A DNA stretch of 64,000 bases from Porphyra umbilicalis. Its lineage: Eukaryota; Rhodophyta; Bangiophyceae; Bangiales; Bangiaceae. The position numbers and the translations under genes are program-made. Shown here piece after piece: positions 22,098 through 32,578 of the stretch; within the stretch, counting starts at the first letter, position 1; every line of letters starts with the position of its first letter. Below the pieces are notes generated by a model. It did not search any database and was not told the origin of the DNA. It was given only the letters and a program-made list of their open reading frames with translations. The stretch lies in NCBI GenBank assembly GCA_002049455.2, contig KV918847.1, forward strand, positions 1 through 64,000, in the 5' to 3' direction.

Positions 22098-23477
22098 ATG
22101 TCCCGCATCCAGGAGCTCATTGCGCGGCAGATCTTGGACGCCCGCGGGGAGCCGACGCTGGAAGTGACGGTGACGACGGCCGACGGCGACTTTACGGCCG
22201 CCGTCCCGTCTGGCTTCCGCGCTGAGCCGGCCGACGGCACCCGCCGGGATGGGGATGAGGACAAGTATGGAGGCCGCGGCGTGGCGTCGGCGGTCGAGCG
22301 GGTGAACCTGGAGCTGTCGGACGCGGTTGTTGGGATGGACCCGACCGACCAGGAGGGGATTGACCAGGCCATGGCCGACGCCGAGGCTGACGATGGGGGC
22401 CAGCCGGGGCGGCGGCCGCTTGGCACCAACGCCCTCCTCGGTGTGTCCATGGCCGTCTGCCGCGCGGGGGCGGCCAAGAAGGGCATTCCGCTGTACAAAC
22501 ACATCAACGCGCTCGCGGGCAACCCGACCATGCTCCTCCCGTGCCCGGCGTTTGCCATGATCCAGGGCGGCCTCGGCCTCGGGGGAATGCCCTTTCGGGA
22601 GCTCCTCGTGCTACCGACTGGCGCCGAGTCGTACGCCGAGGCCCTCCGCATGGGCGTGGAGGTGTACGCCAAGCTCAAGGCCATCGTCACGGAAAAGTAC
22701 GGGGCGGCGGCCACGACCGTCGGTGACGAGGGCGGCTGCTCCCCGCCCGGCCTCTCCAAGGTTTCCGAGGGGCTGGCGCTGCTGCAGGAGGCCATCACCG
22801 CCGCCGGCCACTCGACGGACGTGGTGCAGCTGGCCGTGGACGCGGGCGCGTCGGACCTGTTCCGCCGCACCGACGGGGGTGGCTACAACTTGGACCGCTT
22901 CCTGCGGAAGAGCAAGCGCAACACGGGCGCGGGCGACGGCGTCAAGACGACGGAGGAGCTGTCGACCATGTACAAGCAGCTCGCCGCCGAGTTTGGCGTC
23001 GTCTCCTTTGAGGACCCCTTTTACAAGGGCGACTGGGAGGGCCACGCGGCGCTCGTCGGCGCGCTCGGCGAGATGGTCCAAATCGTCGGCGACGACCTGC
23101 TCGCCTCCAACGCGGACAAGGTGGAGGAGGCCATCCAGCAAGATGCCGTCAACGGCTTGTGCCTCGAGCTCGGCCGCGCGGCGACCGTGTCGGTGGCCAT
23201 TGAGCTCAATAACCAGGCGCGGAATGCGGGCTTTGGCGTCGTCATTGCGGGGCGCTCGGGGGAGACGGACGACACCTTCCTCGCCGACTTTGCGGTCGGC
23301 CTCGGGACGGGGCAGATCAAGGCGGGGGCGCCGGCGCGCGGGGAGCGCGTTGCCAAATACAACCAGCTGCTGCGGATTGAGGAGGACCTGGGGGACCGCG
23401 GCAACTATGCGGGCGAGTACTGGCGCGACCCGTGGCTGTTGCAGCCGCTGACGCGCGCGCGGTCGTTGAACATGTGA
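22098..23477 (+). CDS. Enolase-like protein lacking catalytic residues
   Basis: This is a full-length enolase fold (459 aa), with no frame break. Using yeast enolase numbering, it keeps the Mg2+ ligands D246 (AVDAGAS), E295 (SFEDPF) and D320 (IVGDDLL). It also keeps E168 (RELLV), E211 (VGDEGG), R374-S375 and K396 (GQIKAGAPARGER). It has lost the catalytic loop Ser39 (PSGASTG is PSGFRAE), His159 (NGGSHAG is QGGLGLG), the catalytic base Lys345 (LLLKVNQIG is LCLELGRAA) and His373 (VSHRSGE is IAGRSGE). So it should bind metal but not interconvert 2-phosphoglycerate and phosphoenolpyruvate. The start MSRIQELIARQ matches the family N-terminus. Clean coding over 1.4 kb argues for selection as a pseudoenzyme rather than decay; another enolase is presumably present elsewhere in the genome. 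Confidence 0.9.
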   Translation: MSRIQELIARQILDARGEPTLEVTVTTADGDFTAAVPSGFRAEPADGTRRDGDEDKYGGRGVASAVERVNLELSDAVVGMDPTDQEGIDQAMADAEADDGGQPGRRPLGTNALLGVSMAVCRAGAAKKGIPLYKHINALAGNPTMLLPCPAFAMIQGGLGLGGMPFRELLVLPTGAESYAEALRMGVEVYAKLKAIVTEKYGAAATTVGDEGGCSPPGLSKVSEGLALLQEAITAAGHSTDVVQLAVDAGASDLFRRTDGGGYNLDRFLRKSKRNTGAGDGVKTTEELSTMYKQLAAEFGVVSFEDPFYKGDWEGHAALVGALGEMVQIVGDDLLASNADKVEEAIQQDAVNGLCLELGRAATVSVAIELNNQARNAGFGVVIAGRSGETDDTFLADFAVGLGTGQIKAGAPARGERVAKYNQLLRIEEDLGDRGNYAGEYWRDPWLLQPLTRARSLNM

Positions 23478-23825
23478 GGGGGGGGGCGCGTGAACAGGTT
23501 GGGTAGTGTTTTTTCGTTTTCTTGGCCGCCACGTGCACGCGTGCGGTGCTGCTTTGTGCCGCGATGCGCATCAGTTCGGGTCCCCTTGAGCCAAGGTCAT
23601 GGGTCGTAGCTTGCTCTGTTTCCCCTCACCGGCCGTGCTGGTACCTGTTGCCCACGCCAGGGTTGAGCGGGGCGCCAACCGTTTGCGGGCCGCTGGATGT
23701 ATCCGCTGCACATGCCAAAGGAGACTGGCGTAGGCCCTGCGTGGCAACACCCTCCTTGACCACCGCACTTTCCCTGCCGCCGACCCCCTCGACCCACGCC
23801 TCCCCCCCCCCCCCCCCCCCCCCCC

Positions 23826-26061
23826 TCAAAACTCCACGTGGAGCCCGCGCACGGCCGCCACGCGCCGCCCGAGCTTGTTCCGCTCCTGCGCGCGCAACCC
23901 CCCCCCCCCGGCGCGCCCTCCACCGCCGCCCGCAGGCCGTCGGCCGTCGGCTCCGCCTCGAGCAGCCGCCGCGCGAGCGCGAGGGCGGGCGTCGGCGCCA
24001 CGCCGAGCGCCGCCGCGACCGTCAAGACGTACTCCACGTCGGTCGCCAGCTGCGCCGCGCCGGCGGGCGTCAGCCGCGGGATGCCACACAGGCGCTCGAC
24101 GTAGAGGGCCATGGCGCCGTCGGCGAGGGCGGAAATCCAGCGCGCCGCCCACGAGGCGCCCCCGCCGTCGGCGGGGGGGGGGGCGCCCCGCCGCCGCCAT
24201 CCCCGCCGTCGGCCGCCGCCGCGGAGGCGACCGCCCACGGGACGGCGTAGGGGGTGTCGGGCGCGTCGGGCACCCACGGCTCGAGCTGCTGCGGGAGCGT
24301 CATGAGGTGCTCCGCCACCTCCGTCGCGTAGGGGAGGGGCGAGTGCGAAAAGCCGCCGCCGCCCGCCACGTCGTCGCCGTCCCCACCGTCGCCGTCCAGC
24401 CCCCCCCGCCCCCGCCGCCACCACCACCACCACCACCACCACCACCACCACCACCACCACCCCCACCGCCGCCGCCGTCGGCACCCCCGTCGGCGTCGTC
24501 GTCCCCCCCCCCCCCCCCCTCCGCGCCCCCCACCGACCGCCACACGCCCATGGCCGGCAGGCCGTCGAGGCGCGGCCGCACGCCCGCCATCATCGCGTCG
24601 TACACGCGGTGTTGGATGAGCCGCAGCGCCGGCGCCCAGTCGCCCGCCGCCACATCCGCCGCCGCCGACGGCGCCGCCGAGAGGTCGTCCACAAGCCGCC
24701 GCCGCCGCGCCGGCGCCACGGCGAGCGCCCACAGCACGGCGCCGTCGGCGGCCGACGGGGCGGCCGCAAAGACGCCCACCCGCACCGCCGCCGACGCGCC
24801 CGCGACGGCGGCGGAGCGCTGCAGCAGCGGCGCCGCCGCCGTCACGTGCGCGGCGGCGGTGGCGGCGGCCACATCGTCCCACTCACGCGCGAGGGCGGCG
24901 AGCGCGCGGAGGAGGCGCAGCGCCGCCGAGAGGGCGGGCCACCCGGCCGCCGCCGCCGCCGCGCCCGCCGCGTCGGCGGCCGGCCCGGCGGGCGCCGTCG
25001 ACGAGCCGCCACCGCCACCGCTGACGCTGCCGCCGCTGCCGCCGCCGCCGCTGCCGCTGCCCGCCCCGTGGGTGGCCGCCGCAAAGCGGCGGCTGGCCAC
25101 CGCCGCAACCACCCCCGCGGTGGCGCGCCAGCCGCCATACCCCGACCCGCGGCCAACGTCGCGCACGCGGCCCGCGGCGGCGGCGGCAAGCGACAACAGC
25201 GGCGGCCCCGCCATTTCCACCGCCCGTGCCACGTCGCCGGCGCCGCCCGTGGTGGCCGACGACGCGTCGGCGGCGGCGGCGGCGGCCGCCGCCGCCGCCG
25301 CCGCCCCAGACCGTGCGGCCGCCACTTCGAGCGCCGCCCCCGCGTCGAGGAGCAGCTCCGCGGGCCACAGAGCCGCCGACACCGCCACCCCAACCGCCGT
25401 GTAGTCGACGGTGTAGGGGGGGGCCGCCGGGGGGGGGCCCTCCGCCGCGCCGGCCGACGGCGGCGGCGGTGGCGGCGGGGTGTCGGCCGCCGCGTCGGAG
25501 GGCGCCCCCCCCCCCGGCGTGGCAGCGGCTGTGGCGGCGGCAGCGTCGGCGGCGGCGGTGGCGGCCGCGGCGGCGGCGGCGGCCGCGGCGGTCGCTTCCA
25601 ACTCGGCGAGCCCCCCCTCCTCCCCCGCGCGGTTCCACACCTCCACCCGACACGAGGGCAGCTCCACGTCCGCGTGGCCGCCCGCGCACTGGAGGAGGAG
25701 CCGCCCGAGGCGCGCCGCAAACGCGTGCGACAGCCGCGCGCACGCGTAGAGGGCGTCGACGGCCGACGCTGCGTCTGCCGCCGCGTGCGCCGCGTCGGCG
25801 CGGCGGGCGACGGCCGCCCGCTCCACGGCGGCCGACGGGATGAGGGCGGGCTCGCCGAGGGCCGCGAGCGCCGCCGCCACCGCCCGCGGCAGCAGCGTGC
25901 CGGCCAGGTCGGGGAGGGCGGTGGCGAGCCACGCCGCCTCGGCGGTGAGCGCGGCGGTGAGGGCGTCGTAAAAGGCGCCGAGCCGCACGACCGCGTCGGC
26001 GGTCGTCAAATCCGCCACCCGCCGGGGGGGCGGCGAGCCCGGCCGCCCGCCGCCACCGCCG

Positions 26062-26100
<39 letters not shown>

Positions 26101-27003
26101 TCGCCGTCGCCATGGCCGGTGCCGTCCCCCACGGGCGGCCGGTCGCCCCGCGCCGTCGGGCGGCCGCCACCCCCATCCCCGCCGTCGCCATCACCGTCAC
26201 CCCCCCCCCCCTCGGGCGCCACCGCCCACGCGTCGGCCCACAGCCGCCGCAGCGCCGCCGCGCGCGCGGCGACGTAAAACTTGACAAACGCGCCCGGCCG
26301 CCCCGCGCGCACACACACCGCCCGCACGGCGGCGACGGCGTCTGCGTCGCGGGCGGCCACCGCCGCCGCCACGCGCGGCGCCGCCGCCGCGTCACACCGT
26401 CCGTCGGCGGCGGCGAGCGCCGCGCGCGCGGGCGCCACGTCGGGCACCCCCGCCAGCGGCGCGAGCGCCGTCCGCAGCGCCGCCGTTGCGTCGGCGGCGG
26501 CGCCGAGCGCCGACGGCGGCGCGCCGTCGGCGACCGCCGCCGCCAGCAGCGTGTCGGCGCGGGCGGAGAGGCGCTCCGCGTCGGCGGCGGCGCGGAGGAG
26601 GCCGCGCGCCGCTTCCACGCGCCGCACGACGCCGTCGGCGGCGGCAATGGTCGCCACAGAGGACGCCACGCCGGCTTCCACGCCCGCCACGCGGGCAGTG
26701 ACGCCGGACACGGCGGTGCCGAGGGCGGAGGCGCGCCGCCGCACGACTTCGGTGGCGCGCACGGCGGCGGGGACGGCGGCGACGCCGTCGGCGAGGGCGC
26801 CCTCGAGGGCGGCGTGCGCGTCGACAGACGCGTCGGCGAGGGAGCCGCTGAGGCGGGAGGTGGCGGCGGGCGTGGCCGACGCGGGCGTCGGCAGCGCGTC
26901 GTTGAGCCACGCGACCACGTCAAAGGCGGGGCGGGAAAAGGCGGCCGTGTCGAGGGGGGGGGGGCGGGGGGGGGGGGGGGCGCCGGTCCCGGCTGGTGGC
27001 CAT
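23826..27003 (-). CDS. COG7: Conserved oligomeric Golgi complex subunit 7
   Basis: COG7 is part of the eight-subunit COG tether for retrograde vesicles at the Golgi. The start ATG 27003 (MATSRDRR) leads through Pro-rich codons. After a frame change in G-runs (26954-26980) comes the family N-terminus AFSRPAFDVVAWLNDALP. The middle has coiled-coil-like Ala-rich helices, FVKFYVAARAAALRRLW and FYDALTAALTAEAAWL. Gly and Ala insertions enlarge it beyond the usual about 770 residues. The C-terminal signature is split by frame changes at C/CCA-runs (24400-24519), a G-run (24173-24183) and a C-run (23898-23909). Its pieces are LMTLPQQLEPWV, WISALADGAMALYVERL, AAQLATDVEYVLTVAAALG and RRVAAVRGLHVEF. All four breaks are at homopolymers or simple repeats while similarity continues, so I consider the gene functional. 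Confidence 0.8.
24418..24461. repeat. (CCA)n microsatellite
   Basis: About 14 CCA units lie inside the COG7 coding region (Gly run on the - strand). Confidence 0.9.
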
Positions 27004-27433
27004 AGTGACCGACCGCAAGGCGCAAGGCCCGTCACACAGGATGGGGTTAGGGAGAGTGCCAGAGGAGGTTGGGCAGGAAGGGGTGGGCGACCCAGCGACC
27101 GCGGTCGAGAACAGAACAGAGGGCAAAAACAGAGGGCAAAGAGACCAGCAGAGGAAGACGCTCTGGCTGCCACCGATCAATGGGCGATGCTGGTCGACGT
27201 TTGGTCTGCTTACATTCGGCAGACAAGTGGCACGCGTCTCACTTCTTCTAATGGTGTTTCTGAATACTAAAAACGTCAGGCGGTCCAATAGCAGTACTGT
27301 ACTGGAGCGGACGATTACGGGAAGATGCTGAGGACTCGATCCCATCTCGCGTGACCTTCCTTGACCCACGCCCACGCACACCCTCGTCAACGTCCTCCGC
27401 CGCCACCGCTTGGATCGTCAGAACTATGGTCAT

Positions 27434-27520
27434 CCTGAACGGGAGGAAATCCCGTTCAGGCCCCTGTTACGGCACGGCGCCTGAACAAGGGAACTCCTGT
27501 TACAAACGTTGTTCAGGTGC
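27434..27520. repeat. GAACGGGA hairpin repeat, copy A
   Basis: Arms CCTGAACGGGA (27434-27444) and TCCCGTTCAGG (27450-27460) flank a 5-nt loop. CCCTGTTACGGCACGG and a second imperfect hairpin (GCGCCTGAACAA / TTGTTCAGGTGC, 27478-27520) follow. Confidence 0.85.
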
Positions 27521-28834
27521 ACGGACCTGATCTCGAGGTTGGACATTAGCAGATCGCGAGACACACCCTTCATACTCCTGTTAACCAGGGTCGATTATTA
27601 TTGCGCTAATCTCTAGACGATGACAGGTTACTGGTGGCCCGTGCTCACTGCTCGTTGATGCTGCTCTGCTTTATTTCTGGAGGGACTACGGATGGGACTA
27701 CGGCCATGAGGACAACCAAACGGTGCACCCATCATAGCTGACCGTGTACCAACGGCGGCAGCAACACAAGTGGGGGAGCCAGTCGGCAGGTAGTACCGAG
27801 AACAAGGCACAAAGACCGCGACAGATGCCGTACCATCCAAACCCACATCAAACGAGAGCTCGAGATATCGAGAGAGGGGAAGACTAAGAAACAAGAGCAA
27901 CGATACGACGGGACAAAACAGGGGACGTACGAGATAGGGGGCAGGAAGCGGGGGACGGACGTAGGGAGGAGGGGGGAGAGAGAAATCCAATCAGGAAGTG
28001 GGAGAAAGACATACACGATACGCAGGGGAAAAACATGCATGGACGGTAGCACATGTAGGCACGAGTCAGATGCGAGCTACCACAGATGGCAGTGAACGAG
28101 GGCTCCCTGTACGGTAGTGCAACATCTGGTGCAATGACCTCGATGGAAGACACGCAATGACAGACAAACGAACGATAGACAGGAGAGGATCCAACCACAA
28201 ACAGCGCACAACATACCTGTTGGAAGACTGGCTCAAAGACCCAGCATGGTAGGGGGTCGCCCAGTTGGGGAGGGGGACGTTGGTGCACGACAGCAAGAGC
28301 TGGGAGAGATCGACACGGGCGCTCCGATCTCGGATGACGACTGCAGTGGTCTTGCTCGCGGTGGTGGAGGGTCAGGTCATCGGAGGCTTTAGCCTGTCAC
28401 TCTTGAGTTGTCTCCAATCGACCAGATAAGTCCGTTTTTTCCATGGAGACGTCCGACCTACCACGAGGGCTACGTGTGGCATAGCTCACTTTTATTGGCC
28501 GGCCATTCTCATATATGCTTGACATCATTCGTCGTCTCACGAAGTACATAAATCTTCGGTCATCGATCGACTTTACAGAGCAACTCGGGGTAAGTTCTGG
28601 AGCGGCGGCCGCGGTCTCGTGCGTGCACCTCAGGTCCGAGAACACGCCTTGGCGCCGACTTTTTGTGCAGCGCATCGTCGATGGCAAGAGGCATCCAGGC
28701 CCGTGCAGGACCCCGACCTGGACAGTTTACGTCTTCGCAATCCATTGCAGGGATATCATTGGCTTGAATTAGTGCGACAGTCTTGCATGACCTCGCGATC
28801 AGCCACGAGACGGTTCAGGGCCTGGCACAGCTGC

Positions 28835-28950
28835 CCTGAACGGGAACTCCTCCCGTTCAGGCCTTTGTTACGGCACAGACGCCTGGACGGGAAACCTCCC
28901 GTTCAAGGGCTTCTTGAACGGGACTCCCGTTCAGGCTCCCGTTCAAGTGT
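28835..28950. repeat. GAACGGGA hairpin repeat, copy B
   Basis: The same arms, CCTGAACGGGA (28835-28845) and TCCCGTTCAGG (28851-28861), are followed by CTTTGTTACGGCACA and then three more GAACGGGA/TCCCGTTC inverted motifs. It is homologous to copy A but longer at the 3' side. Confidence 0.85.
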
Positions 28951-29008
28951 CCACTGTTCTGACGATGCCAGGCCACCTCCCGGCCGCGCCGAGCGCCGCC
29001 CGTCAGCA

Positions 29009-29036
29009 GGTGTCGCGCGCTAGCGCGCGCGACACC
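29009..29036. repeat. 12-bp-arm GC hairpin
   Basis: GGTGTCGCGCGC, loop TAGC, then the exact complement GCGCGCGACACC, followed by six A. Confidence 0.85.
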
Positions 29037-29549
29037 AAAAAATGTCCACGGCAGACGGCAGCGGCGGCAGCGTGCGCCTCCGCCGTCGTCGGCGGCGCGG
29101 GGTCGGGCGGCGGCGCCCGCGCCGACCGCCGCCGCGCGTCGCGGCGGCGGCGGCGGCGGCGGCGGCGGGCGCCCAGAATTGGCGCGGCGGCGCGCGTCAG
29201 CCCCGTCGTGCAGGCGCCTGGCGGTTTGGGGCGGGGGGGGGGAGCGGGGGAGCCGCCGCGCCCCGCGTGGCGCTGCCCCGCGGATGGCGCTCCCCTGATG
29301 AGCACTGGCGGTGCGGGTGTCGGCCTCTCCCCGCGCGGCGCCTCCCCCCCCCCCCCAGTGCCTTTTCTCATTGTCGTCATTTTGCAGGCGCTATGTGCGC
29401 ACGCAGCGCGGTGGGCGACGCGCCTGAGGCGCGCCTCTGGGCGCAGATACGGAGGGCGGGGGTGGGGTGCGCCGTGGATACGGGAGGGTGGACGCGGCGC
29501 GCGCCACCCCCCCCCCCCCGCGCCTTTCTTGGCACGGCGGGTACACGCG

Positions 29550-29582
<33 letters not shown>

Positions 29583-30167
29583 GAAGAGAGGCTGCGGGGA
29601 GGGGCGGGTGGACCGCATGGGGGACGCCGCCAACCACGTGGAGCACCCCGTGCCGGCCGTCCCCGCGCCCCCGCGTACGACCCCTCCGCCGCCCGCCCGT
29701 GTGCGGTGCGGTGGCGCGGGCGGTCGGGCGGGGGGGAGCGTCGCCCCGGCGACGCGGCGGCGGTTGCGTGCCGCGGCGTCGCGCCCGAAGCGGGCGGCGG
29801 GGCGGTTGGGTGTTTGCGGGCGCGCCGCCGCCGCCGCCGCCGCCGTTGCCGCCGCCGCCGCCGCCACCGCCGGCGCCGGCGCGGGGTGGCGCGCGGGGCC
29901 ACGACGGGGGTGGCCCGCGCGGTGACGACGACGGTGGACGGGGGCGTGGCGCGGACGGCGGCGGGGGGTGGTGGGGCGTTTGCAACGCCGGCGTGGTTGG
30001 TGGTGGGCCGGGTGGCGGCGGGTACGGCGTCGACGGGGCGGGCGTGCGCCGCCACGCGGTGCGGTGTGGTGGGCCCCCCCCCCCCCCCCGTGCGCGCTCC
30101 GCTCGTCCCCCCGCTCCGCGTCCACGTCCACGCACGCGGCGGCGCGCGGGCGGAGCGCGGCGGCGCC

Positions 30168-32169
30168 ATGCGGAACTTTCGGGACCTCATCCTGCGGCGC
30201 AACCGCAAAAGCGGCGGCGGTGACGGCGGCCGCGTGGCGGGCGGCGCCCCCGCCAGCGCCACCCCCCCCGCCCGACGCGGCGCGGCGGGGCTGCGGCGGC
30301 CGCCCCCACCCCCGACGCTGGGCCGTTGCGGACGGCGGCCGGCGACCGGGCGTCGCCGGCGAGCACGCCGCGCCCCGTCACGTCGGGGCGGCCGCCGACG
30401 GGGCGGGCGGCGGCGGCGGCGCCGTCGGCCGACGGGGAGGAGGACGTGGCCATGGACTTTGGCTTTTCGGAAGACTCGGTGGCGGGGAGCAGCGCGCAGA
30501 GCGGGGACCTCGGCCCGACGTCCATGATCGTGCGGGTGCAGCCCGACGGGTCGGCGCGGGCGGTCAATGGCAAAGTCATCCACGCGCAGCGGTCGGGGGG
30601 GGTGCCCAAGAGCATTAGCGCGCTGCGCACGGTTTTGGGGGGCACCACCAGCCGCCACAACAGCCGCTCGACGCGGTCGGCGTCGGGGGACCGGGGGGCG
30701 TCGGGCGCGGAGCGGCTCTCCCTCGACGGCGACGCGCGGCCGCCGTCGGCGGCGGCCGCGTCGGAGCGCAAGGCGCGGGGCGGCAAGCGCCCGTCGGGCT
30801 CTGCCCACGTGGCCGACGCGGTCGCCAGCGTCCCGTCGGCCGCGTCAGAGGCGCGCACGCTGCACAGTACGGAGAGTGGGAGCACCATGGCGGCGCGCAA
30901 GAGCCGCCAAAGCCGCCTGTCGGCCCTCTCGTCGAGCGGCCTGACGACGGGGGAGGGCTTCATGGCGCTCACCGACGCGTGCGCGCTGCACGTGCAGGTC
31001 GGCGCGTCGTCCAAGGCCGGCTCGGAGCCGGCGCCGCCCGGCCAAGCCGACGACGCGCGGGAGGTGGCCAAGGAGAACCAAGACGCCTACTGTGTGCACG
31101 CGCCGTTTGCGGGGCGCGCCGACCACCTCCTCGCCGCCGTCTTTGACGGCCACGGGGCGGTCGGGCGGCCCATCTCCCACTGCGTCCGCGACGCGGTGCC
31201 GTCGCTCCTCGAGGGGGACCTCCCCGGCCCCGCGTCGGCGGCGGGCGCCGCGGGCGCGTCCCCGCCGACGGCCGCCGACCACGGGCGGCGGGCGGCGGCG
31301 CTCGCCGACGCCTTTGAGGAGGCCGAGGCGATGCTCTATGACGAGGAGCGGGGGATTGACCACGTCTTTTCGGGCACGACCGCGGTCGTCGCGTGGCTGG
31401 CGGGCGCCCAAGACCTTTACTGCGCGTGGGCGGGGGACTCGCGGTGCATCCTCGGGCGGCGGCTGCCGCCGGCCATCCCCGGCGGCAAGGACCGCTTCGC
31501 CGCCATAGACTGCACGTACGACCACAAGCCCGGGCGCGGGGATGAGAAGAAGCGGATCAAGGGCGCGGGCGGGCGCGTCGCGCGCTGGCGCAAAAACATT
31601 GGCCCGGAGCGCGTGTGGTTGCCGCGCGACTGGCTGCCGGGGCTGGCCATGACCCGCTCCGTCGGCGACACGGTGCTGAGCGAGTACGGGGTGGAGCCGA
31701 GGCCCGACGTGACGTACACGCGGCTGCAGGTTAACGACTCCTTCCTCGTCTTGGCGTCGGACGGGGTGTGGGAGTTTTTGCCGTCGCAGGAGGTGGCCGA
31801 CTTTGTCGGCCGCCTCCGCCGCGAGGGCGTTGCGCCCAAGGAGGCGGCCGACGCGCTCGTCCGCGAGTCGGTCCGCCGCTGGCGGCGCAACGAGGTGGTC
31901 GTGGACGACACGACGGCGGTCGTCGTCTACCTCAACGCGGCGGGGGGGGGGCGGACGCCCCCCCGCCGCGCGCCGCCGCGTCATCGGGGGAGTGGGGGTC
32001 GGCGGGGTCTGACGACGACCTCGACATGTCGGCCCCGCGGTCGACGCTCGCCAAGCTCCTCGGCAAGAGCGCGGCGCCGACGGGGACGCGGCCGCAGCTG
32101 GTCGACGCGGGGGGCAAGCTCCTCCCCTTTCACCCAAAACATGAGGATGTCAACCAGGGGCAAGGGTAG
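30168..32169 (+). CDS. PP2C-type Ser/Thr protein phosphatase
   Basis: This is a metal-dependent phosphatase (PPM/PP2C). All the usual motifs are present in order: KENQDAYCV, AVFDGHGAVG, SGTTAVVAWL, AWAGDSRCIL, DHKPGRGDE, AMTRSVGD, LVLASDGVWEFL and DDTTAVVVYL (about 31065-31935). A long Ser/Ala-rich N-terminal part precedes the domain. The start ATG 30168 (MRNFRDLILRRNRK) is chosen because its codon bias is gene-like. The frame then changes at C-runs between 30262 and 30313. A second change at a G/C-run (31942-31964) joins to the tail LDMSAPRSTLAKLLG, which ends at TAG 32167-32169. The Asp residues expected to bind metal (DGHG, SDG, DD) are all retained, so the enzyme should be active. Confidence 0.85.
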
Positions 32170-32578
32170 GGCGACAGGGGGGGGGGAGGGGGGTGGGGTG
32201 CGCGTGGTGGAGGTGGGCAGCTGGCGGCGTGCGGCCACGGCGGGGAGGGGGAGGGGGGGAGGTGTGAGAGCTGGCGTGACTCATCGTCTGACGTGAGGGA
32301 GGGCGCCCGCACCACCCCGGTGCGCCACGCGGTTTGCGCCGCCGCTGCGCCCGCGGGCGCGTCGCCAGCAACCCGTGCAGCCGCCGGCGGCCACCACACG
32401 GGACCGCACGGGCACGCTGGTCGGGCGGGCCAGAGCCCCACCCAGTGCGACCGTGGCCGCCGCGCCCACGGCCGTGTCGAGTCCACAACAAAAAAGTGTC
32501 GCCTCAAGCACACGGCCACGCCGCGCACCGCTGCCACCACCCACCCGCTCTAGCCGCCCCCCCCCCGCCCCCCCCCGC
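32170..32578. other. Spacer between convergent PP2C and ABC genes
   Basis: GC-rich, no gene seen. The two flanking genes converge here. Confidence 0.5.

Larger units (their letters stand above)
27004..30167. other. Gene-free stretch with hairpin repeats
   Basis: No gene is recognised. Two related hairpin repeats are present (27434-27520 and 28835-28950). Between 29042 and 30167 the sequence is extremely GC-rich with long open frames on both strands. A TTTTGCAG tract at 29380-29387 could be a splice acceptor of an unidentified 5' exon of the PP2C gene. Confidence 0.4.

Noticed and set aside
29003..30808. 601-codon frame opposite the PP2C 5' half
   Set aside because: Antisense shadow of the PP2C coding strand with Arg/Pro-rich translation.
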